Of a stretch of DNA of 64,000 bases, positions 28,539-37,310 are shown in pieces. Below the pieces are notes generated by a model that worked only from the letters and a program-made list of their open reading frames with translations, was not told the DNA's origin and did no database searches. Source of the DNA: Acidobacteriota bacterium (GTDB lineage Bacteria > Acidobacteriota > Thermoanaerobaculia > Multivoradales > JAGPDF01); assembly GCA_014584695.1 (NCBI GenBank), contig JACTMI010000028.1, positions 124,001 to 188,000 of the forward strand, given 5' to 3'. Numbering within the stretch: the first letter of the stretch is position 1; each line of letters starts with the position of its first letter. The translations under genes and the position numbers were made by a program.

Positions 28539-30569
28539 TCAGCCCACCCGCTCGACCTCGACGCGGGCGTCGCTGAAACAGGCGCCGCCGCCGAGGTCGG
28601 CGAGGTGGTCGGGCGCCAGCGCATTGGCGGTGGCGCCGTTGTCGGTGTGATGGCTCCACAGTCCCTTCGGCAGCTCGACCACGCCCGGCCGCACGGCTGG
28701 GCTGAGCCGAATCCGGCAGACGATCTCGCCGAGGTCGTTCCAGATCCGCACCCGGTCGCCGGTCGCGAGCGCGCGCGCCGCGGCGTCCTCCGGGTGCATC
28801 TCGAGCGGCACCCGGTGGCGCAATCGAGAGCCGAAGGTCGAGGAGACCATGCGGCGGCTGGCGGGAGAGACCAGGGCGAGCGGGTACTTCGGGTCGGCGG
28901 GCTCGGGCCGGTACCGGTAGAGTCCGCCTTCCGCCTCGCGGTCGAGCTCCTCCGGCACCAGATGGACCCGCCGGTCGGGCGTGTGCGGCCAGGCATCGAC
29001 GAATTGGACCGGGCGCTCGCCGGCCGGCGCCGCGGCGTAGCCGCGGGAGTCGAGCTCCCGGCGCAGCTCGTCGCCCCGGCCGGTCGAGGCGAGCAGCCGT
29101 TCGACCACGCTCCCTTCGGAGGGGATCTCGTTTCGGCGGGCCAGACCGCAGCGCACCGCGAGCTCGGCGAACACCTCGAAGTTCGAGCGCGCTTCACCGG
29201 CCGGAGGCACCACCGGCTTCGCCTCGTGCAGCACGAAGGCGCCGTAGCCGCGCGACAGCTCGCGGTGCTCGAAGAAGTGAGTGGCCGGCAGCAACAGGTC
29301 GGCGTAGCGGGCCGTGTCGGTCATCACCTGGTCGAAGACCACGGTGTACAGGTCCTCGCGCCCGAGGCCACGCCGGATCCGGTTCTGGTCGGGCGAGGTG
29401 GCGAGCGCGTTCGAGTTGTAGACGAAGAGCGCGCCGACCGGCGGATCCGCGAGCTCGGTCAGCGCGGCGCCCAGCTGGTTCATGTTGATCGTTCGCGTCG
29501 CCGGCGCCGGGCCCCAGAGGTCGCCGGCGTCGAAGCGCCAGGCGCCGGAGTTCGACAGCGTATAGCCGCCGCCGCGCTGGCCGAACTTGCCCGCGACCGC
29601 CGGCAGCGCGAGGATCGCGGCGATGGCGGAGCCGCCGTTGCGATTGCGCTCCGGCCCCCAGCCGCAGCGGATCACGGCGGGCGAGGTCGAGGCGTAGAGC
29701 TCGCACAGGGCGCGCAGCTGCTCGATCGGCACTTGGGCGGTCGCCGCGGCCCGCTCGAAGGTCCAGGGCTCGGCGCGTCGAGCGAGCTCTTCGCTGCCCG
29801 TCGTCTGGCTGGCGAGGAACTGGGTATCGGCTCTGCCCGAAGTGAACAGCTCACGGATCAGCGCCAGCGCGAGCGGCAGATCGGTTCCGGGCCGGGGCGC
29901 GAGGTGGAGATCGGCCTGCGCGGCCAGCGGGATGCGACGCGGATCGACGACCACCAGCCGCGCGCCCCCTTGGCGTGCCGCCTGGATCGGCGGCAGCAGG
30001 TGAATGCCGGTCGCGGACGGATTGCAGCCCCAGACGACGATCAGCCGGGCGTGGCGATAGTCGTCGAGCGCCACCCCCTCCATCTTGCCGTAGAGACCGG
30101 TGGCGGCCCGGCCGCTGGGGGCCGCGCAGACCGTGCGCGCCAGCCGCGAGGCCCCCAGCCGACGGAACAACAGTGCGTCCGTGGTGTCCTGCGACAGCAG
30201 CCCGTTCGAGCCGCCGTAGGAATAGGGGAGGATCGCCTCGCCGCCCAGCCGCTCGCGCACCGCGAGCAGCTTCGCCGCGATGTCGTCGAGCGCCTGGTCC
30301 CACGAGAGGCGCTCGAAGCGTCCGCTCCCCTTGGACCCGATCCGGCGAGCCGGGTGGAGGAGGCGCTCGGGAGCGTGCAGCAGCTCCGGCAGCTTGCGGA
30401 CCTTGGAGCAGATGAAGCCGGCGGTCACCGGATTGCGGTCGCGGGCGCCTTCGACCCGGGTGACGCGGCCGTCCGCGACCACCACCTCGAGGCTGCACGC
30501 GTCGGGGCAGTCGAGCGGGCAGGCCGACGGCAGCGTCGCCGCCGATGCGGCCGCCGGCTCGGCGCTCAT
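28539..30569 (-). CDS. Molybdopterin oxidoreductase (DMSO reductase superfamily)
   Basis: The 676-residue protein has the N-terminal iron-sulfur motif CPLDCPDACSLEVV ... CSK (four Cys for a 4Fe-4S cluster), followed by the molybdopterin core (LSWDQALDDIAAKL, YSYGGSNGLLSQD, VVWGCNPSATGIHLLPP, CGWGPERNRNGG) and a C-terminal guanine-dinucleotide cap (PLALVSPASRRMVSSTF, ATGDRVRIWNDLGEI). There is no Tat signal, so it is probably cytoplasmic. The substrate is unknown; relatives are often annotated as formate dehydrogenase-like or anaerobic dehydrogenase. The ATG overlaps the stop codon of the 89-residue gene (ATGA), so translation is coupled. No iron-sulfur or membrane partner subunit is encoded next to it. 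Confidence 0.9.
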   Translation of the reverse strand: MSAEPAAASAATLPSACPLDCPDACSLEVVVADGRVTRVEGARDRNPVTAGFICSKVRKLPELLHAPERLLHPARRIGSKGSGRFERLSWDQALDDIAAKLLAVRERLGGEAILPYSYGGSNGLLSQDTTDALLFRRLGASRLARTVCAAPSGRAATGLYGKMEGVALDDYRHARLIVVWGCNPSATGIHLLPPIQAARQGGARLVVVDPRRIPLAAQADLHLAPRPGTDLPLALALIRELFTSGRADTQFLASQTTGSEELARRAEPWTFERAAATAQVPIEQLRALCELYASTSPAVIRCGWGPERNRNGGSAIAAILALPAVAGKFGQRGGGYTLSNSGAWRFDAGDLWGPAPATRTINMNQLGAALTELADPPVGALFVYNSNALATSPDQNRIRRGLGREDLYTVVFDQVMTDTARYADLLLPATHFFEHRELSRGYGAFVLHEAKPVVPPAGEARSNFEVFAELAVRCGLARRNEIPSEGSVVERLLASTGRGDELRRELDSRGYAAAPAGERPVQFVDAWPHTPDRRVHLVPEELDREAEGGLYRYRPEPADPKYPLALVSPASRRMVSSTFGSRLRHRVPLEMHPEDAAARALATGDRVRIWNDLGEIVCRIRLSPAVRPGVVELPKGLWSHHTDNGATANALAPDHLADLGGGACFSDARVEVERVG

Positions 30570-30835
30570 GGCTCCGACACGCCGTGATCGGTCGACTCGG
30601 TCTCCGAGTCGGCGCGCGCGATCAGCTCGGCGAGCTTCGCCAAGAACGGAGCGACATCGTCGTGCTCGGGCAGGGTGATCTCGTAGAGGCCGGCGCGAAC
30701 CCGCCGGACCTCGCCCTCGCCGGAGCGCAGCAGCGCGACGCGCAGTGCCTCGCGCGAGAGCCCGAGGTCGTCAGTGACCTCGAACAGCCGGTTCATCGAA
30801 GCCTGGTCGAGGGTACGGAGCGGTCGGGTCTCCAC
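30566..30835 (-). CDS. Small 89-residue protein coupled to the molybdopterin oxidoreductase
   Basis: I do not recognise a family. The start is a GTG at 30835 with a near-perfect CGGAGG Shine-Dalgarno sequence 8 bases upstream; a longer open frame upstream runs through the SDR gene in another frame and is not real. The product is acidic and looks like a compact alpha/beta fold: MNRLFEVTDDLGL, REALRVALLRSGEGEVRRV, AGLYEITLPEHDDV, then a helix AKLAELIARADSETEST. It sits 14 bases after the SDR gene and overlaps the oxidoreductase start by four bases. That suggests a chaperone or small subunit role, which is inference. Confidence 0.72.
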   Translation of the reverse strand: METRPLRTLDQASMNRLFEVTDDLGLSREALRVALLRSGEGEVRRVRAGLYEITLPEHDDVAPFLAKLAELIARADSETESTDHGVSEP

Positions 30836-30849
30836 GTCGTGCCTCCGGA

Positions 30850-31671
30850 TCAGTCGAGGAAGAAGTCGGGGTGGAGCGGCTGGCCGGGTGCGACGGCATA
30901 GCGCTCGAGATCGGTGGTTCCGGCGCGGACGAGCACCTCTTCGTCGACGAAGAAGTTGCCGCTGCACTCGCGCGCCGGCTGAGTGAGGATCCAGTGCGCG
31001 GCGTCGCCGACGATCTCCGCCTTCCGGGTGTGGCGCCGGTCGACCCGGCCGCCGAGCATCGCGATGGCGGTGGTGTCGATCACCGTGCGCGGCCACAGGG
31101 CGTTGACGGCGATGCCCCGGGCGCGCAGCTCGCCAGCCATGCCCAGCACGCAGAGCGACATGCCGTACTTGGCCATCGAGTAGGCGACGTGCGGCGCGAA
31201 CCACTGCTCCCGCATCGAGAGCGGCGGCGACAAATTCAGGATGTGCGGGTTGTCCGCCCGCTCCAGGTGGGGGAGGCAGCTCTTCGAGCAGAGAAACGTT
31301 CCGCGCACGTTGACGCCGAACATCAGGTCGAACTTCTTCATCGATGTCTCGGCCGTGCTGGTGAGCGAGATCGCGGAGGCGTTGTTGACCAGGATGTCGA
31401 GGCCGCCGAAGCGTTCGACCGTCGCCGCGACGGCGGCCTGGACCTGCGCTTCGTCGCGGATGTCGACGGCCAGCGGCAGCGCCTCGCCGCCGGCGGCGCG
31501 CACCAGCTCGGCGGCGGTGTGGATCGTGCCGGGCAGCTTCGGGTGCGGCTCGGTCGTCTTGGCCGCGAGCGCGACGCGGGCACCGTCGCGCGCGGCGGCG
31601 AGCGCGATCGCCAGGCCGATGCCGCGGGAGCCGCCGGTGACGAAAAGGGTCTTGCCGGCCAGGGAGGGCAT
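30850..31671 (-). CDS. Short-chain dehydrogenase/reductase, HSDL2-like
   Basis: The 273-residue enzyme has the classical SDR fold: TGGSRGIGLAIA dinucleotide-binding motif, VDIRDEAQV acidic strand, NNASAIS, the structural Asn region, and the catalytic YSMAK. AALAAKTTEPHPKLPGTIH-like text (residues about 33-52, VALAAKTTEPHPKLPGTIHT) and LNLSPPLSM match the hydroxysteroid-dehydrogenase-like-2 subgroup, whose substrate is not firmly known but is thought to be lipid-related. It is the first gene of the unit with the 89-residue protein and the molybdopterin oxidoreductase. The ATG has TAAGAT ending 7 bases before it and no Shine-Dalgarno sequence. Confidence 0.9.
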   Translation of the reverse strand: MPSLAGKTLFVTGGSRGIGLAIALAAARDGARVALAAKTTEPHPKLPGTIHTAAELVRAAGGEALPLAVDIRDEAQVQAAVAATVERFGGLDILVNNASAISLTSTAETSMKKFDLMFGVNVRGTFLCSKSCLPHLERADNPHILNLSPPLSMREQWFAPHVAYSMAKYGMSLCVLGMAGELRARGIAVNALWPRTVIDTTAIAMLGGRVDRRHTRKAEIVGDAAHWILTQPARECSGNFFVDEEVLVRAGTTDLERYAVAPGQPLHPDFFLD

Positions 31672-31678
31672 GGCGCCG

Positions 31679-31684
31679 ATCTTA
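31679..31684 (-). promoter_or_regulatory. -10-like TAAGAT, leaderless SDR gene
   Basis: TAAGAT ends 7 bases before the SDR ATG (31671), with no Shine-Dalgarno sequence. Confidence 0.55.
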
Positions 31685-31751
31685 GCCGCACCCGGCGGCC
31701 GGCGCAGTGGCGGCTCACCAGGGCCGGCGGCGCGGGCCCGGGGCGCCGTTC

Positions 31752-31757
31752 TAAGCT
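31752..31757 (+). promoter_or_regulatory. -10-like TAAGCT, leaderless Lhr gene
   Basis: TAAGCT ends 6 bases before the GTG start at 31764. It faces away from the SDR promoter across 67 bases. Confidence 0.55.
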
Positions 31758-31763
31758 CCCGCC

Positions 31764-34700
31764 GTGCCTTTGGCCCGATTCCATCCGGTGGTTCGTGACT
31801 GGTTTGCCCGGACCTTCGCCGCGCCCACCGAGATTCAACGCCGCTGCTGGGGGCCGTTGGCCGACGGCGAGCACTTGCTGGCCGTGGCGCCCACCGGCAG
31901 CGGCAAGACCCTGACCGGCTTTCTGTGGCCGCTCGACCGGCTCCTCACCGGAGGTTGGGAGGGAGGCGGGCTGCGCCTCCTCTACGTGTCGCCGCTCAAG
32001 GCCCTCAACGTGGACATCGAACGCAACCTGGTGGCGCCGCTCGCCGGCATCGCCGCTGCGCTCGAGGCGGCCGGACTGCCGCCTCGTCCGGTCCGGGTCG
32101 GCGTCCGCAGCGGCGACACGCCGCCTGCGGAGCGCGCGCGCCAGGTCCGCCGTCCACCCGAGATTCTCATCACCACTCCCGAGAGCCTGAACCTCCTGCT
32201 GCTGCAGCGCCGCGCCGGCCAGCTCTTCTCGGGACTGCGGATGGTCCTCCTCGACGAGATCCACGCCGTCGCGGGCAACAAGCGCGGCACCCACCTGATC
32301 ACTGCCGTCGAGCGGCTGGCGCAGCTGGTCGGGGAGTTCCAGCGGGTGGCCATCTCCGCGACCGTCCGCCCAGTCGACCGGGTGGCGCGTTTCGTCGGCG
32401 GCTATCGGCTCGAACGCGGCGCCGGAGGGGAGCCGCTCCACCTGCGGCGACCGGTGCGGGTGATCGAGGCCGCCGAGCGCAAGCGCTACGAGCTCGCGGT
32501 GCGGGCGCTGCCGGTGCCGGCCGAAGGCGAGCCGGGCCCGCCCGACGCGGCCTGGCTCCGGCTGGCGGAGGAGCTGCGGGCGCGCATCACCGAAGCGCGC
32601 TCGACGCTGGTCTTCACCAACAGCCGTCGGCAGGCCGAGAAGCTGACCCGCCTGATCAACGACGCCGCCGGTCGCGAGCTCGCCTGGTCCCACCACGGGT
32701 CCCTCGCGCGCGAGCTCCGGACGGCGGTCGAGCGGCGGCTCAAAGAGGGGGCGCTGCCGGCGATCGTGGCCACCAGCTCACTCGAGCTCGGCATCGACGT
32801 CGGGGCGCTCGACCGCGTGCTGCTGATCGCGTCACCGCCGACGCTGGCTTCGGCGGCGCAGCGGATCGGGCGCGCCGGCCACCAGGTCGGCCGGGCGAGC
32901 CGGGCGCTCTTCTATCCGGTGCACGCGCGAGATTTCCTCGACTGCGCGGTCGCGGCGCGAGCGGTGCTCGAGGGCGAGATCGAGCCGATCGAGGTCGTGC
33001 GGGCGCCGCTCGACCTGCTGGCGCAGACTCTCCTCGGTTGGGTGGCTCACCAGAGCTGGCGGCTCGACGACCTCTACGCGGCGACGCGGACGGCCGCGCC
33101 GTTCCACGACCTCTCGCGCGGCCAGTTCGACCTGGTAGTCGAGATGCTCGCGGGCCGTTACGCGGAGACGCGGCTGCCGGAGCTGCGGCCCCGCGTGGCG
33201 GTGGACCGGCTCGACGGCACCGTCAGCGCCCGGCCGGGCGCGGCGCGGCTGCTCGCCCGCGCGGGCGGCACCATTCCGGATCGCGGTTACTTCCAGCTGC
33301 GCTTGGAGGATTCCCAGGCGCGACTGGGCGAGCTCGACGAGGAGTTCGTCTGGGAGCGCAGAGTCGGCGACAGTTTCACGCTCGGAGCCCAGGGGTGGCG
33401 GATCCGTCGCATCACGGCCAACGAAGTGATGGTGGCTCCGGCCCGCGGCGGCGCCACGCTGGCGCCCTTCTGGCGCGCCGACGCGCGCGATCGGGGGTCG
33501 TTCTTCGCGCTACGGATCGCCGAGCTGCTGGAGCGGGCCGAGAGTCGGCTCGACGAGCCCGCGTTCGCCGCCGAGCTCGCTCGCGATCACGCCCTCGAAG
33601 CGGGCGCCGTCGAGCAGCTGCTGGCGCTCCTGCGGGTCACGCGGGCGGCGTTGGGCGGCGTGCTGCCGCACCGCCGGCGCCTGGTGCTCGAGGAGTCCGA
33701 GGAGCGCACGGACGGCGGAGAGCAGCGGTCGATCGTGCTCTACACCTTCTGGGGCGGCCGGGTGAACCGGCCGCTGGCGCTGGCGCTCGCGGCGGCCTGG
33801 GAGGAGCGGGAAGGGAGCGCCGTCGAGGTCGTGGCCGATGACGACGCGATTCTGCTGGTGCTGCCCGAGGGTGCTGATCCGGGCGCGCTCCTCGCCGCAG
33901 TCGCGCCCGAGAGCTGCGAACGGTTGCTGCGTAGGCGGCTCGAAGGCTCGGGTTTCTTCGGCGCCCACTTCCGCCAGAACGCCCAGCGGGCGCTGCTGCT
34001 GCCGCGTGCCGGCCCAGCCCGCCGCACGCCGCTCTGGCGCTCGCGTCAGTACGCCAAGCAACTGCTCGACGCCGTCTCGGCGTTCGACGACTTTCCGATC
34101 CTGGTCGAGACCTGGCGCACCTGTCTCCAGGACGAGTTCGAGCTGGGCGAACTGCGGGCCAGATTGACCGAGCTCGCCACGGGCGCGGTCCAAATGGTCC
34201 ATGTCCGCACGCCGCGGCCGTCGCCGCTGGCGGCGGGCCTCGTCTGGCGGCGAACCAACGAGTTGATGTACGAGGACGACGTGCCGGAGACGCGCCGCGC
34301 CAGTCCGCTGCGCGGCGACTTGATCCGCGAGGTGGCGCTCGGCGGCGAGGGCTCGCCGCTGCCGTTGCGCCTGGTCGAGCGCTTCCGGGCGGTGGCCCAG
34401 CGGCTGCCGCCCGGCTATCCGCCGGCCAGTGGCGGCGAGCTGGTCGAGTGGGTCAAGGAGAGGATGCTGATCCCGCCCGCAGAGTGGCGACAGCTGGTGG
34501 CCGCGATCGATCGCGACACGCGGGGAGATGCGGCACGGATCGTGGCCGAAGCGGCACCGAAGCTCGAGCTGCTCCCGGGTCTCGGGCAGATGGCGCGCGA
34601 GGTCCGCTTGGCGACCACGGGTCCGGGGCTCTGGCTGCGTCGGCGAGCCGCGGCGGACGAGCCGGGCGATGCGGCGGCGGCAGCGGGGGCCGCGCTGGTC

Positions 34701-36191
34701 GATTTCTTGGCGAGCTGGCTGCCCGCGCAGGGCGCCCTCCGGGTCGACGAGCTGGCGATGCTCTTGGACGAGCCGGTGGAGCGGGTCAGAGCGGCCGTTG
34801 TGGGCCTGGTCGAGAGCGAAAGAGCCGTGTCCGGCCCTCTGGTCGCCGGCGAGACCGGCACTTGGGTCGCCGCGCTCGGCAGCTACGAGACTCTGCTGCG
34901 GTGGCGTCGCGCCGCGGCCCGGCCGAGCCTCGAGCCGTCGCCGCTCGAGTCTCTGCCGCTCTTCCTGGCCGAAACTCAGGGCCTGACCTCGGCTCGATCG
35001 GGCACCGAGGGGCTCCAAGCTGCTCTCGAACGGCTGTTCGGCTGGTCGGCGCCCGCGGCGGCTTGGGAGACCGAGATCCTGCCGGCGCGCCTCGACGGCT
35101 ACCAGCCGTCCTGGCTCGACACCCTGTTCGAGGAGCACGGCTTGCGCTGGTTCGGCAGCGGCCGCGAGCGGGTGGCTCTGGGGCTCGAGCGCGACCTGCC
35201 CTGGCTGGCCGACCCGGACGCGGCAGGCGCCGCGGAGGGGAGCGAGGAAGGGGTCCCACCCGGCGCGCAGGCGGCACTCGCCCTGCTGGAGCGGTTCCCC
35301 AGGGGCCTCGGGCTCGCCGAAGTCGCCGATCACCTCGCGCTGGGCAGCGCCGAGGCGGCGCGGCTTCTCTGGGCGCTGGCCTGGCGCGGGCAGCTGGCCA
35401 GCGACTCGATGCGCGCGCTGCGCCAAGGCGTCCTGGCGAAGTTCGAGCTGCCCGAGGACACCCCCGCGGAGATGGCCCGGTCCCGCCGGGGGGCATTTCG
35501 GCGTTGGGTGTCCTCCCGCCCTCTCGCCGGACGGTGGTTCGCCGGGGCGGGCCGGGAGGCGGAAGATCCACTCGACCGCGAGACCGTTGCGCGCGAGCGC
35601 GCTCGGGTCGTGCTGGATCGCTACGGCGTGGTCTTCCGGGAGCTCCTGGCGGCGGAGCCGGCACCCTTCGCGTGGGGGCGCCTCGTGCGCTCGTTGCGCA
35701 CGCTCGAGTTGGCCGGGGAGATCGTCTCGGGTCACTTCTTCCGAGGCGTCCCCGGTCTGCAGTTCGCGACCCCCGATGCCGTTCGCCGCCTCGGTGCGGG
35801 GAGCTCGGGCGCTCCGATCTGGTGGGTTTCCGGTGTCGATCCAGCGTCGGCCTGCGGGCTGGACCTCGACGGGCTGCGCGGGAAGCTGCCGCGGCGTTCG
35901 GCGTCGACGCACCTGGTCTACCGGGGCTCCGAGCTGCTGCTGATCGCGAAGCGCGCCGGCCGGGAGCTCGAGCTGCGGACGGTGCCCGACGATCCGGTCA
36001 ACGCGCTGCTGATGGCCCCCATCCGGTCGGCGCTCACCCGGACGTTCTCGCCCGCGCGCGCGGTCGACATCGAGACGATCAACGGCGCCCCTGCGGCGCG
36101 CAGCCCCTATCGGACCGCCTTCGCCGCTTTCGATTCCACCAGTGAAGGGGCCGGCCTGCGGCTGCGCCGCCGCTACACCGGCGCCGGTTGA
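31764..36191 (+). CDS. lhr: Lhr-type large DEAD/DEAH-box helicase
   Basis: The 1475-residue protein matches the long Lhr helicases involved in DNA repair. RecA domain 1 has EIQRRCWGPL (Q-motif-like), Walker A APTGSGKT near residue 43, TTPESLNLLL and the DEIH box near 164; SAT motif ISATVRP follows. Domain 2 has LVFTNSRRQAEKL, SSLELGIDVGALDRVLLI and QRIGRAGHQVG. The winged helix and the 600-residue C-terminal region (beginning about DDVPETRRASPLRGDL, with later FRRWVSSRPLAGRWF and LVYRGSELLLIAKRAGREL) are present, so the gene is full length. The start is a GTG with TAAGCT ending 6 bases before it and no Shine-Dalgarno sequence, divergent from the SDR gene with 92 bases between. Confidence 0.92.
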   Translation: MPLARFHPVVRDWFARTFAAPTEIQRRCWGPLADGEHLLAVAPTGSGKTLTGFLWPLDRLLTGGWEGGGLRLLYVSPLKALNVDIERNLVAPLAGIAAALEAAGLPPRPVRVGVRSGDTPPAERARQVRRPPEILITTPESLNLLLLQRRAGQLFSGLRMVLLDEIHAVAGNKRGTHLITAVERLAQLVGEFQRVAISATVRPVDRVARFVGGYRLERGAGGEPLHLRRPVRVIEAAERKRYELAVRALPVPAEGEPGPPDAAWLRLAEELRARITEARSTLVFTNSRRQAEKLTRLINDAAGRELAWSHHGSLARELRTAVERRLKEGALPAIVATSSLELGIDVGALDRVLLIASPPTLASAAQRIGRAGHQVGRASRALFYPVHARDFLDCAVAARAVLEGEIEPIEVVRAPLDLLAQTLLGWVAHQSWRLDDLYAATRTAAPFHDLSRGQFDLVVEMLAGRYAETRLPELRPRVAVDRLDGTVSARPGAARLLARAGGTIPDRGYFQLRLEDSQARLGELDEEFVWERRVGDSFTLGAQGWRIRRITANEVMVAPARGGATLAPFWRADARDRGSFFALRIAELLERAESRLDEPAFAAELARDHALEAGAVEQLLALLRVTRAALGGVLPHRRRLVLEESEERTDGGEQRSIVLYTFWGGRVNRPLALALAAAWEEREGSAVEVVADDDAILLVLPEGADPGALLAAVAPESCERLLRRRLEGSGFFGAHFRQNAQRALLLPRAGPARRTPLWRSRQYAKQLLDAVSAFDDFPILVETWRTCLQDEFELGELRARLTELATGAVQMVHVRTPRPSPLAAGLVWRRTNELMYEDDVPETRRASPLRGDLIREVALGGEGSPLPLRLVERFRAVAQRLPPGYPPASGGELVEWVKERMLIPPAEWRQLVAAIDRDTRGDAARIVAEAAPKLELLPGLGQMAREVRLATTGPGLWLRRRAAADEPGDAAAAAGAALVDFLASWLPAQGALRVDELAMLLDEPVERVRAAVVGLVESERAVSGPLVAGETGTWVAALGSYETLLRWRRAAARPSLEPSPLESLPLFLAETQGLTSARSGTEGLQAALERLFGWSAPAAAWETEILPARLDGYQPSWLDTLFEEHGLRWFGSGRERVALGLERDLPWLADPDAAGAAEGSEEGVPPGAQAALALLERFPRGLGLAEVADHLALGSAEAARLLWALAWRGQLASDSMRALRQGVLAKFELPEDTPAEMARSRRGAFRRWVSSRPLAGRWFAGAGREAEDPLDRETVARERARVVLDRYGVVFRELLAAEPAPFAWGRLVRSLRTLELAGEIVSGHFFRGVPGLQFATPDAVRRLGAGSSGAPIWWVSGVDPASACGLDLDGLRGKLPRRSASTHLVYRGSELLLIAKRAGRELELRTVPDDPVNALLMAPIRSALTRTFSPARAVDIETINGAPAARSPYRTAFAAFDSTSEGAGLRLRRRYTGAG

Positions 36192-36238
36192 AGCGACCGG
36201 CAGCGGCTCCTTCCACACCCAACGGGCCCGCCGCTTGC

Positions 36239-36244
36239 TATTCT
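36239..36244 (+). promoter_or_regulatory. Extended -10-like TGCTATTCT before barrel/OsmC unit
   Basis: TATTCT, preceded by TGC, lies 50 bases before the ATG at 36295, whose leader has an AAAGGA sequence. Confidence 0.45.
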
Positions 36245-36294
36245 CGCGCTCCGTCCGCCGGCAAGCGGACGCGATCCGACGAAAGGACCGACGC

Positions 36295-36813
36295 ATGCGC
36301 AAGCTGTTGATCGCCGCCGCGCTGGTAGCCCTCGCCGCGATGACGGCGAACCCCGCCCAAGCCGGAGAGCACCGTCTCGGTTTCGGCTTCCACTACTGGA
36401 AGACCGTCGACGAGCTGGCCGACCAAGGCTTCGGCGACATCGAGGACGACGGCCTGTCGCAGGTCTTCTCCTATCAGTACCTGCCCGGCGGCTTCCTCCG
36501 CTTCGAGTTCGACGTCGAGTATTTCGACAAGGGCTTCGGCGGCTCGACGACCCGCGCCTACTCGCCGCAGTTCTACGTGCTGGTCGGCCGGGGAATCTAC
36601 GCTGGTGTCGGCGTCGGCGCCACTTATTCGAGCGGCTTGGCGGACGATTGGTCCGATCCCTACTACGCGGCGCGCGCCGGTGTCGACCTGTTGATGCTGC
36701 CGAAGTTCCATCTCGACATCAACGCCAACTATCGCTTCAACGCCTGGGACCAGCTCGACGAGGTCGACACGGAAACCCTCACGCTGGGCGCGATCGCCCG
36801 CTTTACTTTCTGA
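36295..36813 (+). CDS. Small outer-membrane beta-barrel protein
   Basis: The 172-residue product has a clear signal peptide (LLIAAALVALAAMTANPAQAG). After cleavage the chain shows alternating aromatic and polar residues typical of an eight-stranded barrel: HRLGFGFHYWKTV, GGFLRFEFDVEYFDKGF, SPQFYVLVGRGIYAGVGVG, FHLDINANYRFNAW, and a terminal strand ending in Phe (LTLGAIARFTF), the usual assembly signal for BamA. It has a normal leader with AAAGGA before the ATG, and a TGCTATTCT promoter-like element 50 bases upstream. The OsmC gene follows after 14 bases. Function unknown. Confidence 0.85.
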   Translation: MRKLLIAAALVALAAMTANPAQAGEHRLGFGFHYWKTVDELADQGFGDIEDDGLSQVFSYQYLPGGFLRFEFDVEYFDKGFGGSTTRAYSPQFYVLVGRGIYAGVGVGATYSSGLADDWSDPYYAARAGVDLLMLPKFHLDINANYRFNAWDQLDEVDTETLTLGAIARFTF

Positions 36814-36827
36814 CGGAGGAGCCGGAC

Positions 36828-37253
36828 ATGGCAGTGCGCAGCGCGAAAGCGGTCTGGAACGGCGGCTTGCAGGAGGGAGCCGGCACGATGCGGTTGGGGA
36901 GTGGCGCCTTCGAGGGCCGCTATTCGTTCAGCAGCCGCTTCGAGGAGGGGACGGGTACCAATCCCGAGGAGCTGCTCGGGGCGGCCCACGCCGGTTGCTT
37001 CTCGATGGCGCTCTCGGCGGGTCTCGGCCGCGCGGGGCACACCCCGACGCGCATCTCGACCGAGGCGAAGGTCCACCTCGGCAAGAACGAAGCGGGCCTG
37101 GCGATCACCCGCATCGAGCTGGCCTGCGAGGGCGAGGTGCCGGGCATCGACGAAGCGGTCTTCGTCGAGCACGCCGAAAGCGCGAAGGCGAACTGTCTGG
37201 TTTCGAAGGTGCTGGGCAACGTGGAGATCCGGCTGCAGGCCAAGCTGGTCTGA
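36828..37253 (+). CDS. OsmC-family peroxiredoxin
   Basis: This 141-residue cytoplasmic protein belongs to the OsmC/Ohr fold, thiol peroxidases that reduce organic hydroperoxides. It starts SAKAVWNGGLQEGAGTM and has both redox Cys in their expected settings: AHAGCFSMAL (Cys56) and ANCLVSKVL (Cys122). The pattern TNPEELLGAAHAGCFSMALS is that of OsmC rather than Ohr. The ATG at 36828 has a GGAGGAGCC Shine-Dalgarno sequence. It probably shares an mRNA with the barrel protein, and a strong hairpin 24 bases after its stop codon looks like the end of the transcript. Confidence 0.92.
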   Translation: MAVRSAKAVWNGGLQEGAGTMRLGSGAFEGRYSFSSRFEEGTGTNPEELLGAAHAGCFSMALSAGLGRAGHTPTRISTEAKVHLGKNEAGLAITRIELACEGEVPGIDEAVFVEHAESAKANCLVSKVLGNVEIRLQAKLV

Positions 37254-37276
37254 GGCCGGACGGCGGACAGGCAGGT

Positions 37277-37302
37277 GGCCGGGCGCTTCCTGGCGCCCGG
37301 CC
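37277..37302. terminator. Bidirectional hairpin between convergent genes
   Basis: A perfect 10-base-pair stem (GGCCGGGCGC / GCGCCCGGCC) with a six-base loop lies between the OsmC gene and the opposing secreted-protein gene. It lacks a U-tract but is placed to end both transcripts. Confidence 0.55.
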
Positions 37303-37310
37303 GCGAAAGG

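Noticed and set aside
33510-36302. 930-codon minus-strand open frame opposite the Lhr gene
   Set aside because: Same composition bias, no recognisable domain, and the plus-strand helicase is intact over the whole span.
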